A DNA stretch of 64,000 nucleotides from assembly GCF_000750635.1 (NCBI RefSeq), contig NZ_CCDM010000001.1:310001-374000 (forward strand), written 5' to 3'. The translations under genes were made by a program, and so were the position numbers. Numbering within the stretch: position 1 is the first letter of the stretch; each line of letters starts with the position of its first letter. The DNA comes from Oceanobacillus jeddahensis (GTDB lineage: Bacteria; Bacillota; Bacilli; Bacillales; Amphibacillaceae). Positions 7,894 through 16,665 of the stretch are shown piece by piece. The notes below the pieces were generated by a model, which was given only the letters and a program-made list of their open reading frames with translations, did no database searches and had not been told where the DNA came from.

Positions 7894-8814
7894 ATGAGTA
7901 ATGAAAATATGATCGTACGTTCCAGGTTAGTAATTCCTATCAATGTGAATAAGTTTGTTCAGAAAGCGGATAAGAGAAATGCAGATGTCATTGTTTTAGA
8001 TTTAGAAGATAGTATTCCATATGAAGAGAAAGAATATGCACGTACGTTAATTCCTGACGCAGTACAAACAATATCTTCATCAATCACACCAATTTATATA
8101 CGTGTTAATTCCGAAGAGGACTTTCTTTATAAAGATATAGAGAAATCTGTTCGAGAAGGAGTAAGTGGCATTGTAGTTCCTAAAGTAGAATCTGGACATG
8201 AGATTGAAAAGATAGATCAATGGATTACAGAGCTTGAAAAAAAAGCAAATTTAGCAGTTGGACAATTTAAAATAAGCATTTTAATAGAAACAGCTAAAGG
8301 ATTTTTAGATGTAGTTGATATTCTCAAAGCTTCGAAAAGAATAGATACGGTTTCAATTGGTATGGAAGACTTAGCATCTGATTTGGGTATTATATTGAAC
8401 CAGCAAACGGTGGCTTCTTTAAATTATTTTAGGTTAAAATTAATTACAGTTGCAAGGGCCTACCATGTTATACCTCTAGGGTTAATGGGAAGTTTAGCAA
8501 ATTACACAGATTTAGATAGCTATAGAAAATATGCAAGAGAGGCATTTGAATTAGGATTCCGAGGCTCAAGCTGCATACATCCTAGCCAAGTAGAAATATT
8601 AAATAAGTCATTTAAATACAATGAAGAAGAAATCAATCAGGCTAGAAAAATTGTAAATGTATTTAATAATGCATTGGATCAAGGCAGGGCTTCAGCTTCA
8701 TATGATGGAAAAATGATTGATTACCCGCATTATAAGAAGTATCAGCAGATAATAGATGAGTATGAAAGAGTCGAAAAATATGAACGCTTAAAGGGAAATG
8801 AAGGAAGGTGTTAA
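7894..8814 (+). CDS. HpcH/HpaI aldolase / CitE-like CoA-ester lyase
   Basis: The 306-residue TIM-barrel protein keeps the CitE motifs: VIVLDLEDSIPYEEK near residue 40, IYIRVNSEED, GIVVPKVES, ISILIETAKGFLDV with the acidic metal ligand, and SIGMEDLASDLG with the second. Such enzymes cleave or form malyl-CoA, methylmalyl-CoA or citramalyl-CoA in the cytoplasm with Mg2+. It starts 3 bases after the GntR gene, and the CoA-transferase gene overlaps or abuts it. Together they suggest activation of a hydroxy acid to its CoA ester followed by cleavage to an acyl-CoA and an oxo acid. Which acid (malate, citramalate, methylmalate) is not determined by the sequence. Confidence 0.87.
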   Translation: MSNENMIVRSRLVIPINVNKFVQKADKRNADVIVLDLEDSIPYEEKEYARTLIPDAVQTISSSITPIYIRVNSEEDFLYKDIEKSVREGVSGIVVPKVESGHEIEKIDQWITELEKKANLAVGQFKISILIETAKGFLDVVDILKASKRIDTVSIGMEDLASDLGIILNQQTVASLNYFRLKLITVARAYHVIPLGLMGSLANYTDLDSYRKYAREAFELGFRGSSCIHPSQVEILNKSFKYNEEEINQARKIVNVFNNALDQGRASASYDGKMIDYPHYKKYQQIIDEYERVEKYERLKGNEGRC

Positions 8815-8818
8815 TGAA

Positions 8819-10018
8819 ATGAATAATTCGCCATTAAAAGGAATTAGAGTTTTGGATATATCTACAATGTTGGCGGCTCCTTGGGCTGCTACCCACCTTG
8901 CTGATTTTGGAGCAGAGGTGATAAAAGTAGAGCATCCTATATATGGAGATCATGCTAGAAGATACGGAAAACAAAAGGGCAATGTTCCATTACTATGGAA
9001 ATCATTAAGCAGAAATAAAAAAAGTATTACGCTAAATTTAAGTAATGAGATGGGACAGAAAATCATTAAAGATCAAATTAAACATTTTGATGTTATTATT
9101 GAGAATTTTCGACCTGGAACACTAGAAAGATGGGGAATTGATTATGATACGTTATCTGAAATTAATCCGAAGGTAATCATGTTGCGAACTTCTGGCTTTG
9201 GTCAAGATGGTCCTTATGCGAATCGAAGAGGGTTTGGTACGGTAGCAGAAGGGATGAGTGGATTTACATCAGTAAATGGTGACGAAACTGGTCCACCCAC
9301 TTTACCAGGTATGCCTTTAGCTGATGGAGTAAGTGGTGTGTTTGGAGCGCTATCTATTATGATTGCACTTTATGAGCGCTCTCAAAACGAATCATTTCAA
9401 GGGCAATGTATTGATATATCGCTGTATGAACCATTGATGAGGTTTTTGGAACCGCAATTAATTGCATATGATCAATTAGGCGAAGTTGCTGAAAGAATGG
9501 GCAATGGTAGTTTACAGACTGCCCCTAGAAATGCATATGAAACAAAAGATAAAAAGTGGATAGCTCTTTCGGCAAGTGCCCAATCTATTGCTGAAAACCT
9601 TTTTAATGCAATTGGAAGACCAGATTTAATAAAAGATGCACGTTTTGCAACAAACAAGGATCGTCTAAAAAATGTAGATGAACTAGATCAAATTATTGGC
9701 GAATGGATTCGTGAAAGAAATATGGATGACGCGGTCAATACGCTTAATGAGAGTGGAGCAGTAGTTGGACCAATGTACGATGTAAAGCAAATATATGAAG
9801 ACCCGCATTATATCGAACGTGAGTCGTTTGTTAATATTGTTGATGAAGATCTTGGAAATATGAAGCTTCCTAATGTTTTTGCAAAATTTTCGAGAACTCC
9901 TGGAGAGGTGAAGACTACAGGGCCACAAAAAGGTGAGCATAATGAGGAAATTTTCCAAAATCTATTTGGTTTTTCTGCTGAGGAACTGGCAGAGTTAAAA
10001 AAGAAAGAAATTATTTAA
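8819..10018 (+). CDS. CaiB/BaiF (family III) CoA transferase
   Basis: The 399-residue protein begins MNNSPLKGIRVLDISTMLAA and has the family III features: EVIKVEHP near residue 42, IENFRPGTLERWGID, MLRTSGFGQDGPY, and PLADGVSGVFGAL, whose aspartate is the expected catalytic residue. Length is typical. I chose the ATG at 8819, behind GGAAGG, although an in-frame ATG at 8798 inside the previous gene is possible. It would move CoA between a donor such as succinyl-CoA and the free acid that the CitE-like lyase then cleaves. It is last in the operon and is followed by a terminator. In known itaconate or citramalate routes this pair does the same job, though itaconate use also needs a hydratase, which I do not see. 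Confidence 0.9.
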   Translation: MNNSPLKGIRVLDISTMLAAPWAATHLADFGAEVIKVEHPIYGDHARRYGKQKGNVPLLWKSLSRNKKSITLNLSNEMGQKIIKDQIKHFDVIIENFRPGTLERWGIDYDTLSEINPKVIMLRTSGFGQDGPYANRRGFGTVAEGMSGFTSVNGDETGPPTLPGMPLADGVSGVFGALSIMIALYERSQNESFQGQCIDISLYEPLMRFLEPQLIAYDQLGEVAERMGNGSLQTAPRNAYETKDKKWIALSASAQSIAENLFNAIGRPDLIKDARFATNKDRLKNVDELDQIIGEWIRERNMDDAVNTLNESGAVVGPMYDVKQIYEDPHYIERESFVNIVDEDLGNMKLPNVFAKFSRTPGEVKTTGPQKGEHNEEIFQNLFGFSAEELAELKKKEII

Positions 10019-10073
10019 TCATAGGATGGCATAAAAAATATAAATACTTTGAAAGTGTATATGTATCACATTA

Positions 10074-10107
10074 GCCCTATCTCGAATGATGAGTAGGGCA
10101 ATTTTTG
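10074..10107 (+). terminator. Rho-independent terminator
   Basis: GCCCTA-T-CTC pairs with GAG-TAGGGC (one bulged T) around a short loop and is followed by AATTTTTG. It closes the TRAP/CitE/CaiB operon. Confidence 0.75.
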
Positions 10108-10172
10108 TGTTTCTTCTTTGCCATGAAGATCTACGTTTTTAATGTATTATAATACCTGACATCGATAAGATT

Positions 10173-10181
10173 TGTTATAAT
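10173..10181 (+). promoter_or_regulatory. Extended -10 promoter of the PrpR-like regulator
   Basis: TGTTATAAT (TG at 10173, TATAAT 10176-10181) lies 38 bases upstream of the chosen start. No good -35 box is at the right distance. Confidence 0.45.
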
Positions 10182-10219
10182 AAAAATAAGTGTTTAAATT
10201 CGCAACAGGTGGTGATGAA

Positions 10220-11986
10220 ATGAAAGTTGTAGCAATAGCTCCGTATAATGGATTAAAAGAAGTCATTCAGTCTGTGAAAAATAAAGTAAATCATATAGAT
10301 ATGGATATAGAAATTGGAGATTTAGAAGAAGGTGTAAAACGGGCTAAAGAAGCAGAAGCGAAGGGAGCAGATATTATCATCAGTCGTGGTGGAACTGCTC
10401 GATTGATACAAAAAAATGTAAAGATACCTGTCATTGAAATAGAAGTGTCTGCTTATGATTTGCTACGCGTTTTCACATTAATCAAAGATAGTGCGGAAAA
10501 AAAGGCAATTGTAGGTTTTGGAAATGTTATTGAAAGTGCAAAAACCATATCCAATTTAATTGATATGGAAATCTCTGCTTATACAATTGAACAGGAAAAA
10601 GATGTTGTGCCTAAATTAAAGGAATTACAAAGAAATGGGTATCAAATTATTGTAGGAGATACCATTACAGTGCATTATGCGGAAGCTCTGGGGTTAAACG
10701 GACTGCTTCTGACATCTGGAAGAGAGAGTGTACATAAGGCGCTGGAAGATGCTGTTAAATTTGAAAAGATATATGTCCCTAAAAAAAATAAGCAACTTCT
10801 TCCTAAAGCGCTGCTGGACCAGCATAAGAAGGCTTTTCTTATAATAGATAGGGATAGAGAGGTCATTTACCGAAATAAACAAGCTCAACATATTAAAGAT
10901 GCGATAAATGACAGTGATTTGAAAAGATGGATACATGAATTGACAACACATAAAGAGCTCAAGACGTTACTGGAATATAATGACGAGGTATTAGGATTAG
11001 AAGGTTATTTTCTATCTTTTGATCATTCGGAATTAATCTGTTTAGAAATTACAATAGAAGATAAGCAGGCATTCCCTCCAATAAATGGATTAAAGATCAT
11101 CAACACAGCCAGCGATAACCCTTTACAAACGCTGAATTGGTTTACTGCTAATAATAATATAATGAAAGATGTTATCGCTAAAGCTAAGACCTTTACATTA
11201 AAAGATGAGAATGTCTTAATCCATGGAGAAGTTGGAACAGGAAAAGAGAGACTTGCCAGTTTAATGCATATCGGGAGTAATCGATCTTCTTATCCTTTAC
11301 TTGTAGTAGACTGTGAAGTTATAGAATCCGATGGCTGGAATCAAATATTTGGTGATTCAGGAATTATTTTTAATCATTTAAGTGGAACCGTTTATCTGAA
11401 GAAAATAGATAAATTATCACCTGATAATCAAAAGCAGTTATTAGTATTTATGGAAAGAGATATCCCTAAGCCCCGCTTTATTTCTTCGTCAACCGAAACC
11501 ATGGAACAACAAATTGAGACCGAAAAGTTTTTGTATGAATTGTATTTAGTATTAAGTCCATTAAAGATTCAAATTCCGCCGTTACGGGATAGGGAAGAGG
11601 ATTTTGAGACATTGGTTAAGCTTTTTATTAATAAATTTAATTATGAATATGGAAGAGAAATAGCGGGAATTCGCCCTGCAGCATTGGAATTATTACAGAA
11701 GAAAGCATGGCTTCAGAATATAGACGAGCTGATACAATTTATGAAAGAAGTGATTTTAATTGCGAAAGGGCCGTTTATTAATGTGGAGGATGTTCAGAAT
11801 ATAGAAGAAAAACATGCGTTAAAGTTCCCTGTTATAACGGATTTCCCTATGGATAAATCTTTGAAAGAGATCGAATTAGCGATTATAAAAAAAGTTTTTA
11901 AAGAAGAAAATGAGAATCATTCACAAACCGCGAAAAGACTGGGTATTAATCGATCAACGTTATGGCGTAAATTGAAAGATAAATAG
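10220..11986 (+). CDS. PrpR-N / degenerate AAA+ / Fis-type regulator
   Basis: The 588-residue protein has a PrpR-type sensor domain (about 1-185, MKVVAIAPYNG and ADIIISRGGTARLI), a short PAS-like linker, an AAA+ region (about 305-510) and a Fis-type helix-turn-helix at the end (NHSQTAKRLGINRSTLWRKL). The AAA+ core keeps a Walker A (GEVGTGKE, 336-343), but the segment that should hold GAFTGA is missing, the Walker B acids of TLFLDEIG are replaced (TVYLKKID), and the arginine-finger region reads FLYELYLVL. It therefore should not activate sigma-54 polymerase by ATP hydrolysis; it more likely works with sigma-A, as TyrR does. AGGTGG 7 bases before the ATG at 10220 decides the start. It precedes the acid-sugar operon, its likely target. 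Confidence 0.8.
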   Translation: MKVVAIAPYNGLKEVIQSVKNKVNHIDMDIEIGDLEEGVKRAKEAEAKGADIIISRGGTARLIQKNVKIPVIEIEVSAYDLLRVFTLIKDSAEKKAIVGFGNVIESAKTISNLIDMEISAYTIEQEKDVVPKLKELQRNGYQIIVGDTITVHYAEALGLNGLLLTSGRESVHKALEDAVKFEKIYVPKKNKQLLPKALLDQHKKAFLIIDRDREVIYRNKQAQHIKDAINDSDLKRWIHELTTHKELKTLLEYNDEVLGLEGYFLSFDHSELICLEITIEDKQAFPPINGLKIINTASDNPLQTLNWFTANNNIMKDVIAKAKTFTLKDENVLIHGEVGTGKERLASLMHIGSNRSSYPLLVVDCEVIESDGWNQIFGDSGIIFNHLSGTVYLKKIDKLSPDNQKQLLVFMERDIPKPRFISSSTETMEQQIETEKFLYELYLVLSPLKIQIPPLRDREEDFETLVKLFINKFNYEYGREIAGIRPAALELLQKKAWLQNIDELIQFMKEVILIAKGPFINVEDVQNIEEKHALKFPVITDFPMDKSLKEIELAIIKKVFKEENENHSQTAKRLGINRSTLWRKLKDK

Positions 11987-12030
11987 CTTCTTAAAAAGCA
12001 TAAATGGACACAAAATAAATACTTTGAATG

Positions 12031-12069
12031 AAATGAGTATGGTGACGAGGAGAATCATGCTCATTTTTT
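12031..12069 (+). terminator. Rho-independent terminator
   Basis: AATGAG-T-ATG pairs with CAT-G-CTCATT around a loop and is followed by TTTTTG. It ends the regulator transcript. Confidence 0.65.
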
Positions 12070-12173
12070 GTGCTTGCAAAGGATAGAATCTCCTGTACAA
12101 GAATGCGAAACTTCGTGTAATAGAATCTCATCTTTATTATTTATGTTTAAAATTAAAACAATAAAATATTCGG

Positions 12174-12202
12174 TTGCAATTTAAAACTTATTATAATATA
12201 AT
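12174..12202 (+). promoter_or_regulatory. Sigma-A promoter of the acid-sugar operon
   Basis: TTGCAA (12174-12179) and TATAAT (12197-12202) are 17 bases apart. The start of transcription would fall in the cre-like site at 12209-12223. Confidence 0.65.
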
Positions 12203-12208
12203 CTCAAT

Positions 12209-12223
12209 AAGAAAACGCTTTAA
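12209..12223 (+). promoter_or_regulatory. cre-like site at the acid-sugar operon start
   Basis: AAGAAAACGCTTTAA differs from WTGNAANCGNWNNCW at two fixed positions but keeps the AAAACGCTTT core. It lies at the predicted transcription start. Confidence 0.5.
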
Positions 12224-12263
12224 CAATAAAATATGTTGCAAAAGTAAACAAAGGAGGTATTCG

Positions 12264-13136
12264 ATGTTTTCAGGAGTAATACCAGCAATGGTAACGCCGT
12301 TAAACCATAAACAACAAGTAAATGAGGCTGTGATCCCGGCTTTAGTAGATAATTTAATTGCCGCAGGTGTAGATGGATTATTTATTTTAGGAACAAATGG
12401 TGAATTTCATTTACTTAGCCAGGATGAAAAAGTAAATGTTACTAAAAAAGTAGTTAGTGAAGTCAATCAAAGAGTCCCTGTCATTGTAGGGGTTGGAGGA
12501 AATAGTACAAAAGAAGTGATAGAACTTTCTAAAGAGGTAGAAAGTGTCGGAGCCGATGCGTTATCCGTAATTACGCCATTTTTTGTTATTCCTGATCAGG
12601 ACGAGATGATTGACCATTATAGGTCGATTGCCCAAAATACAAATCTTCCGGTTATGTTATACAATATTCCGTCTAAAACAGGAGTTAATTTAGATAAAAA
12701 AGTTGTTACAGAGCTGGCAAAGGTAAAGAACATTGTTGGTATCAAGGACAGCAGTGGAGATTTGGAGAATATAAAAGGTTACATAGAGGCTTCAAAAAAT
12801 GAGGAATTTCATGTTATTTGCGGTACAGATTCTCTTATTTTAGATGCTTTGGAAGCTGGAGCAACTGGAGCAGTAGCAGCAACAGCGAATGTGGTTCCGA
12901 AAATAGTGAATGCTATCTATGAAAATTGGAAAAATGGAAAAATAAATGAAGCAAGCGAACAACAAAACAGATTAAGTGAGCTAAGAGAATCGTTTCAATA
13001 CGGAACGCTGCCATCCGTGTTAAAAAAGTTAGTAGAACTGTCAGGTGCACCGGTAGGACCACCAAGGTTGCCTGTAAAAGAAGTGTCCAGTGAAGTGGAA
13101 AACAAGCTTAAAAAAATAGTAGCTTCTTATAAGTAA
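12264..13136 (+). CDS. DapA/NAL-family aldolase
   Basis: The 290-residue TIM barrel has the family's Schiff-base lysine K161 (IVGIKDSSGD), Tyr133 in LYNIPSKTG and the GTNGEFHLLS loop near residue 43. The family includes dihydrodipicolinate synthase, N-acetylneuraminate lyase and keto-deoxy sugar acid aldolases. Being first in a sugar-acid catabolic operon rather than beside lysine genes, it is more likely a catabolic aldolase releasing or using pyruvate. The open frame extends 90 bases upstream, but AAAGGAGG 6 bases before the ATG at 12264 sets the start. The promoter and a cre-like site lie upstream. Substrate is unknown. Confidence 0.85.
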   Translation: MFSGVIPAMVTPLNHKQQVNEAVIPALVDNLIAAGVDGLFILGTNGEFHLLSQDEKVNVTKKVVSEVNQRVPVIVGVGGNSTKEVIELSKEVESVGADALSVITPFFVIPDQDEMIDHYRSIAQNTNLPVMLYNIPSKTGVNLDKKVVTELAKVKNIVGIKDSSGDLENIKGYIEASKNEEFHVICGTDSLILDALEAGATGAVAATANVVPKIVNAIYENWKNGKINEASEQQNRLSELRESFQYGTLPSVLKKLVELSGAPVGPPRLPVKEVSSEVENKLKKIVASYK

Positions 13137-13162
13137 CTAGGAAAGGAGAGAAAAAACAAATA

Positions 13163-14332
13163 ATGGGTAGTTTATATCAATTTCAAACCGCAAATCATAT
13201 TATTTCTGGAAAAGATTCTATAAAACAAATAAGTGACCATTTAAACATACTAAATATTGAAATCAGAAATATTTTGATGATAGCTCAACCATCTATGATC
13301 AAGCATGGATTTGTTGATCATATACAACAACAATTAGAAAAAGAAAACATTAAAGCAGATATTAATACGGATATTCTTCCTGAACCGACTGCAAACAATA
13401 TTAATGAGGTGTTCCAAAGTATCTCAGCGAATGAATACGATGCCCTTATAGGAATCGGTGGTGGGAGTGTCTTAGATGCTACAAAAATCTTATCGATTAT
13501 GTTCACAAACGCAGGGTCGATAGAAGATAAACTGGGAACGGATTTGGTTAAGAATAAAGGTATTCCGACCGTGTTAATACCTTCCACCGCTGGAACAGGT
13601 TCTGAAGTAACTCCTAATGCTATCGTTACCTTGCCGGATGAAGAATTGAAAATTGGCATGGTAAGCAAATACTTACTGCCGAATCTTGTGATTTTAGATC
13701 CTGTATTAACGCTTAGTTTGCCTAAACATATTACAGCTGCCACAGGAATGGATGCATTTACACATGCTTTCGAATCTTTTATTTCCAATAAGGCAAATTT
13801 GATTAGTGATATGTTTGCGTTAGAATCCATCAGGTTGATTTCTGACAGTATTGTAGAAGCGTATGAAAATGGGTCGAATATCGAAGCGAGAGAAAAAATG
13901 CTTGTTGGATCTATGTATGGAGGAATGGCATTAACAAGTGCTGGTACAGCAGCTGTACATGCATTGGCATACCCTTTAGGCGGCAAATTTAATATTTCTC
14001 ATGGTGTTGCCAATTCGATGTTACTTCCACATGTGACAGAATTTAATTTGGATTCAATAAGAAATAAAATGCATGCTGTAGCGGATGCAATGAAGATGGA
14101 TACTGCTAATTTAAGTGAAGACGAAGTAGCTAGAGCTGTAATCGATAAAATCCGTGAATGGACAGAAGTATTAGAGATTCCTCAAAATTTAAAATCATAT
14201 GGTGTTTCAGAGTCTCATTTAAAAGAAATATCAATTGCTGCTTCTAAAGTGACACGCCTGTTAAATAACAATCCTAAAGAAATGAGTTTACGTGATATCG
14301 AAGAAGTTTACAGAAAGTTATTAGAGGAGTAG
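13163..14332 (+). CDS. Iron-containing (group III) alcohol dehydrogenase
   Basis: The 389-residue protein has GIGGGSVLDATK (NAD-binding, about 97-108), PSTAGTGSEVT (140-150) and all four metal ligands expected for the family: D197, H201 (DAFTHAFESF), H266 (VHALAYPLG) and H280 (ISHGVANS). Length is standard. It lies 26 bases after the DapA-like gene with GGAGAG upstream. In this operon it would interconvert a small aldehyde or hydroxy acid and its oxidised form, for example an aldehyde released by the aldolase. Family members accept many short alcohols and hydroxy acids, so the substrate is open. Confidence 0.9.
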   Translation: MGSLYQFQTANHIISGKDSIKQISDHLNILNIEIRNILMIAQPSMIKHGFVDHIQQQLEKENIKADINTDILPEPTANNINEVFQSISANEYDALIGIGGGSVLDATKILSIMFTNAGSIEDKLGTDLVKNKGIPTVLIPSTAGTGSEVTPNAIVTLPDEELKIGMVSKYLLPNLVILDPVLTLSLPKHITAATGMDAFTHAFESFISNKANLISDMFALESIRLISDSIVEAYENGSNIEAREKMLVGSMYGGMALTSAGTAAVHALAYPLGGKFNISHGVANSMLLPHVTEFNLDSIRNKMHAVADAMKMDTANLSEDEVARAVIDKIREWTEVLEIPQNLKSYGVSESHLKEISIAASKVTRLLNNNPKEMSLRDIEEVYRKLLEE

Positions 14333-14345
14333 AGATGGTCATTTG

Positions 14346-15635
14346 ATGAAAATTGCCATTATAGCAGATGACTTAACAGGAGCATGTGACACAGGAGTTC
14401 AATTAGTGAACTTTGATTTAGAAGTAGCCGTTGCCATTCAAAGTAAGAAAAAATTACAAGCAGACGCCATTATTTATAATACAGATAGCAGATCTATGGA
14501 AAAGCAAGAAGCATATTTAAAAGTGAAAGAAATATCCCAAGAAATCAAAAAAGAATCATTTGATATCATCTATAAAAAAATAGATTCGACCATGCGGGGG
14601 AATATAGGCAGTGAATTAAATGCTTTATACGATGAATTTATGCCTGATTTTATATTTATCACTCCAGCTCATCCAGGCAATGGAAGAATTGTACAGGACG
14701 GGGTGCATTATCTGCACGGAAAAGAATTAAGTAAAACAGAAGCAGCTAAAGATCCTAAAACTCCTGTAAATGAGTCGAATATCGCTAATATTATTCAGCG
14801 TGATGCGGAAAAAACAGTAAAGCATTTAAATTATAAAGATTTAAGAAAAGGATATAAATCTCTTTTGAAATTATTAGAGGATTGGAAAAAACAAGGGATT
14901 CATTATATTACAATGGATGCCATTTTAGAAGAAGATTTTAAAACTATTATACAACTTTTTCAATCAGAATTTTCCGTTATATTATGTGGTTCTGCAGGGT
15001 TGATGAACTATATACCTGATAATTTGGGATACAAACTTAAAAAAAGAAAAAATGAACTATCCTATGATGATTCCCCGGCTTTATTCGTTGTAGGCAGTAT
15101 AAGTGAAATGGGGAGAAAACAGTTAAATCATTTGATAGAGAATACAAATGTCCTAAAAGTTGAACTAGACGCAGTGGAAGTTATTAAAGGAGGCATAAAA
15201 AAGGATATTGAAATTGAAAAAATGTCTGCTGATATAAAAACAGCTGTCAAAGAAGGTAAAAGTGTTGTATGTTATTCATCTGATAATGTAGAGGAGACCA
15301 AAGCAATAGGAGAAGAGCAGGGCATTTCAGCCATTGATATTAGTAATATCATTTCAGAAGAGTTGGGAAATCTTTCTGTCTCAGCAATAAAGGAGAATAA
15401 TATTAAAAATTTGTTTTTAACTGGTGGTGATACAGCACAACAGGTTTTCGCCAAATTAGGTGTGCAAAGCTATCAATTACTTGGTGAGTTAGAATTAGGA
15501 GTGCCTATAGGGAAAATAGATGATGTTTGTATGTTGAACACCATTACCAAAGCAGGAAATTTTGGCACAGTAGAGGTAATGACGAAAGCATTTCAACTTT
15601 TCCAAAGAGAGGAAAAGAAAGCAGAAAACAGGTAG
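14346..15635 (+). CDS. Four-carbon acid sugar kinase (DUF1537, OtnK/DtnK-like)
   Basis: The 429-residue protein starts MKIAIIADDLTGACDTGVQL, the signature N-terminus of four-carbon acid sugar kinases, and later has KKIDSTMRGNIGSE, FITPAHPGNGRI and the C-terminal nucleotide-binding motif LFLTGGDTAQQVF. It should phosphorylate D-threonate, D-erythronate or a similar aldonate on O-4. The next gene is PdxA2, the partner that turns D-threonate 4-phosphate into dihydroxyacetone phosphate, so D-threonate is the best guess. The start is slightly unclear: GAGGAG lies 15 bases before this ATG, and a TTG one codon earlier is possible. Confidence 0.88.
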   Translation: MKIAIIADDLTGACDTGVQLVNFDLEVAVAIQSKKKLQADAIIYNTDSRSMEKQEAYLKVKEISQEIKKESFDIIYKKIDSTMRGNIGSELNALYDEFMPDFIFITPAHPGNGRIVQDGVHYLHGKELSKTEAAKDPKTPVNESNIANIIQRDAEKTVKHLNYKDLRKGYKSLLKLLEDWKKQGIHYITMDAILEEDFKTIIQLFQSEFSVILCGSAGLMNYIPDNLGYKLKKRKNELSYDDSPALFVVGSISEMGRKQLNHLIENTNVLKVELDAVEVIKGGIKKDIEIEKMSADIKTAVKEGKSVVCYSSDNVEETKAIGEEQGISAIDISNIISEELGNLSVSAIKENNIKNLFLTGGDTAQQVFAKLGVQSYQLLGELELGVPIGKIDDVCMLNTITKAGNFGTVEVMTKAFQLFQREEKKAENR

Positions 15636-15652
15636 AAAGGTGATGTGATGTG

Positions 15653-16645
15653 ATGCTTCCATCTATTGGAATTACCATGGGAGATGCTACAGGAGTAGGT
15701 CCGGAAATTATTGTAAAGGCATTAGCAGATTCTGATTTATATAATATTTGTCGTCCGATGGTTATAGGTGATGCAAAGATCTTAGAAAGAGCAGTGAAAG
15801 TTACAGGTTCTGATGTAAAAGTGAATGCTGTGAAAGACGTGGATGAAGCGATATATGTACATGGTACAATTGATTGCTTAGATTTAGATTTATTGTCAAA
15901 AGATATCCCCTTTGGTGAAATTTCACCATCTGCTGGGAACGCAGCATTTCAATTTATTAAGAAAGCGGTCGACTTGGCAAAAGAAAATAAAATACAAGCT
16001 ATCTGTACAGCTCCGTTGAATAAGGAAGCACTTGCTAAAGGAGGGCATTCTTATCCTGGACATACGGAGATATTAGCGGAATTAACGGAAACGCGTGATT
16101 ACTCAATGATGCTGAGTGCGCCAAATTTAAAAGTGATGCATTTAACAACGCATGTTGGTTTAAAAGAAGCCATTAATACGATCACATCCGAGCGAACAAA
16201 GACCATTATTCACCTGGCGGATCAAACGTTAAAGCGGGCAGGATATAAAGAACCAAGAATCGCAGTTTGTGGTATTAACCCTCACGCAGGAGAAAATGGG
16301 ATATTCGGTGAAGGGGAAGAGGAAGAAAAATTAGTCCCTGCTATTCAAAAAGCGCAGTTAGAAGAAATCAATGTGACAGGTCCCTATCCAGCTGATACCT
16401 TGTTTTTCCGCGCTTATCGAGGAGACTTTGATCTTGTAATCGCATGTTATCACGATCAGGGGCATATTCCGATTAAACTATTAGGGATCGACGAAGGAGT
16501 AAATATAACGGTAGGTTTAAATTATGGAGTTATTCGTACTTCGGTAGATCATGGTACAGCTTTTGATATAGCAGGAAAGAATTTGGCGGATAGCAGAAGT
16601 ATGGTTGCAGCCTTAAAATCTGCAGTTGAACTGGCTCCAAAATAA
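15653..16645 (+). CDS. pdxA2: 4-phospho-D-threonate dehydrogenase (PdxA2 family)
   Basis: The 330-residue protein begins MLPSIGITMGDATGVGPEII and has STAPLNKE-like CTAPLNKEAL, PGHTEILAEL, AVCGINPHAGENG and CYHDQGHIPIKLLG, the metal-histidine motifs of PdxA. Because it follows a four-carbon acid sugar kinase and no pyridoxine genes are near, it belongs to the PdxA2 group, which oxidises 4-phospho-D-threonate with NAD+ and decarboxylates it to dihydroxyacetone phosphate. The region before the start holds GTGATG repeats; I took the ATG at 15653, about 10 bases after AAAGGTG, over the adjoining GTG. Confidence 0.87.
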   Translation: MLPSIGITMGDATGVGPEIIVKALADSDLYNICRPMVIGDAKILERAVKVTGSDVKVNAVKDVDEAIYVHGTIDCLDLDLLSKDIPFGEISPSAGNAAFQFIKKAVDLAKENKIQAICTAPLNKEALAKGGHSYPGHTEILAELTETRDYSMMLSAPNLKVMHLTTHVGLKEAINTITSERTKTIIHLADQTLKRAGYKEPRIAVCGINPHAGENGIFGEGEEEEKLVPAIQKAQLEEINVTGPYPADTLFFRAYRGDFDLVIACYHDQGHIPIKLLGIDEGVNITVGLNYGVIRTSVDHGTAFDIAGKNLADSRSMVAALKSAVELAPK

Positions 16646-16665
16646 TACAAAAGGAGAAGGTATAA

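Noticed and set aside
10156-10181. CTGACA as -35 box for the PrpR-like gene
   Set aside because: The spacer to TATAAT is only 14 bases; the extended -10 TG is the better explanation.
11987-12263. Sigma-54 (-24/-12) promoter for the acid-sugar operon
   Set aside because: No TGGCAC-N5-TTGCA-like element is present; a sigma-A promoter fits, and the adjacent regulator lacks GAFTGA.
13318-13986. 222-codon minus-strand open frame inside the iron alcohol dehydrogenase gene
   Set aside because: It is fully antisense to a gene with all family motifs, lacks a ribosome site and has no recognisable domain; it mirrors the codon pattern of the real gene.
15653-16645. Pyridoxine-synthesis PdxA
   Set aside because: Context with a four-carbon acid sugar kinase and TRAP transporter, and no pyridoxine genes, points to the catabolic PdxA2 group.
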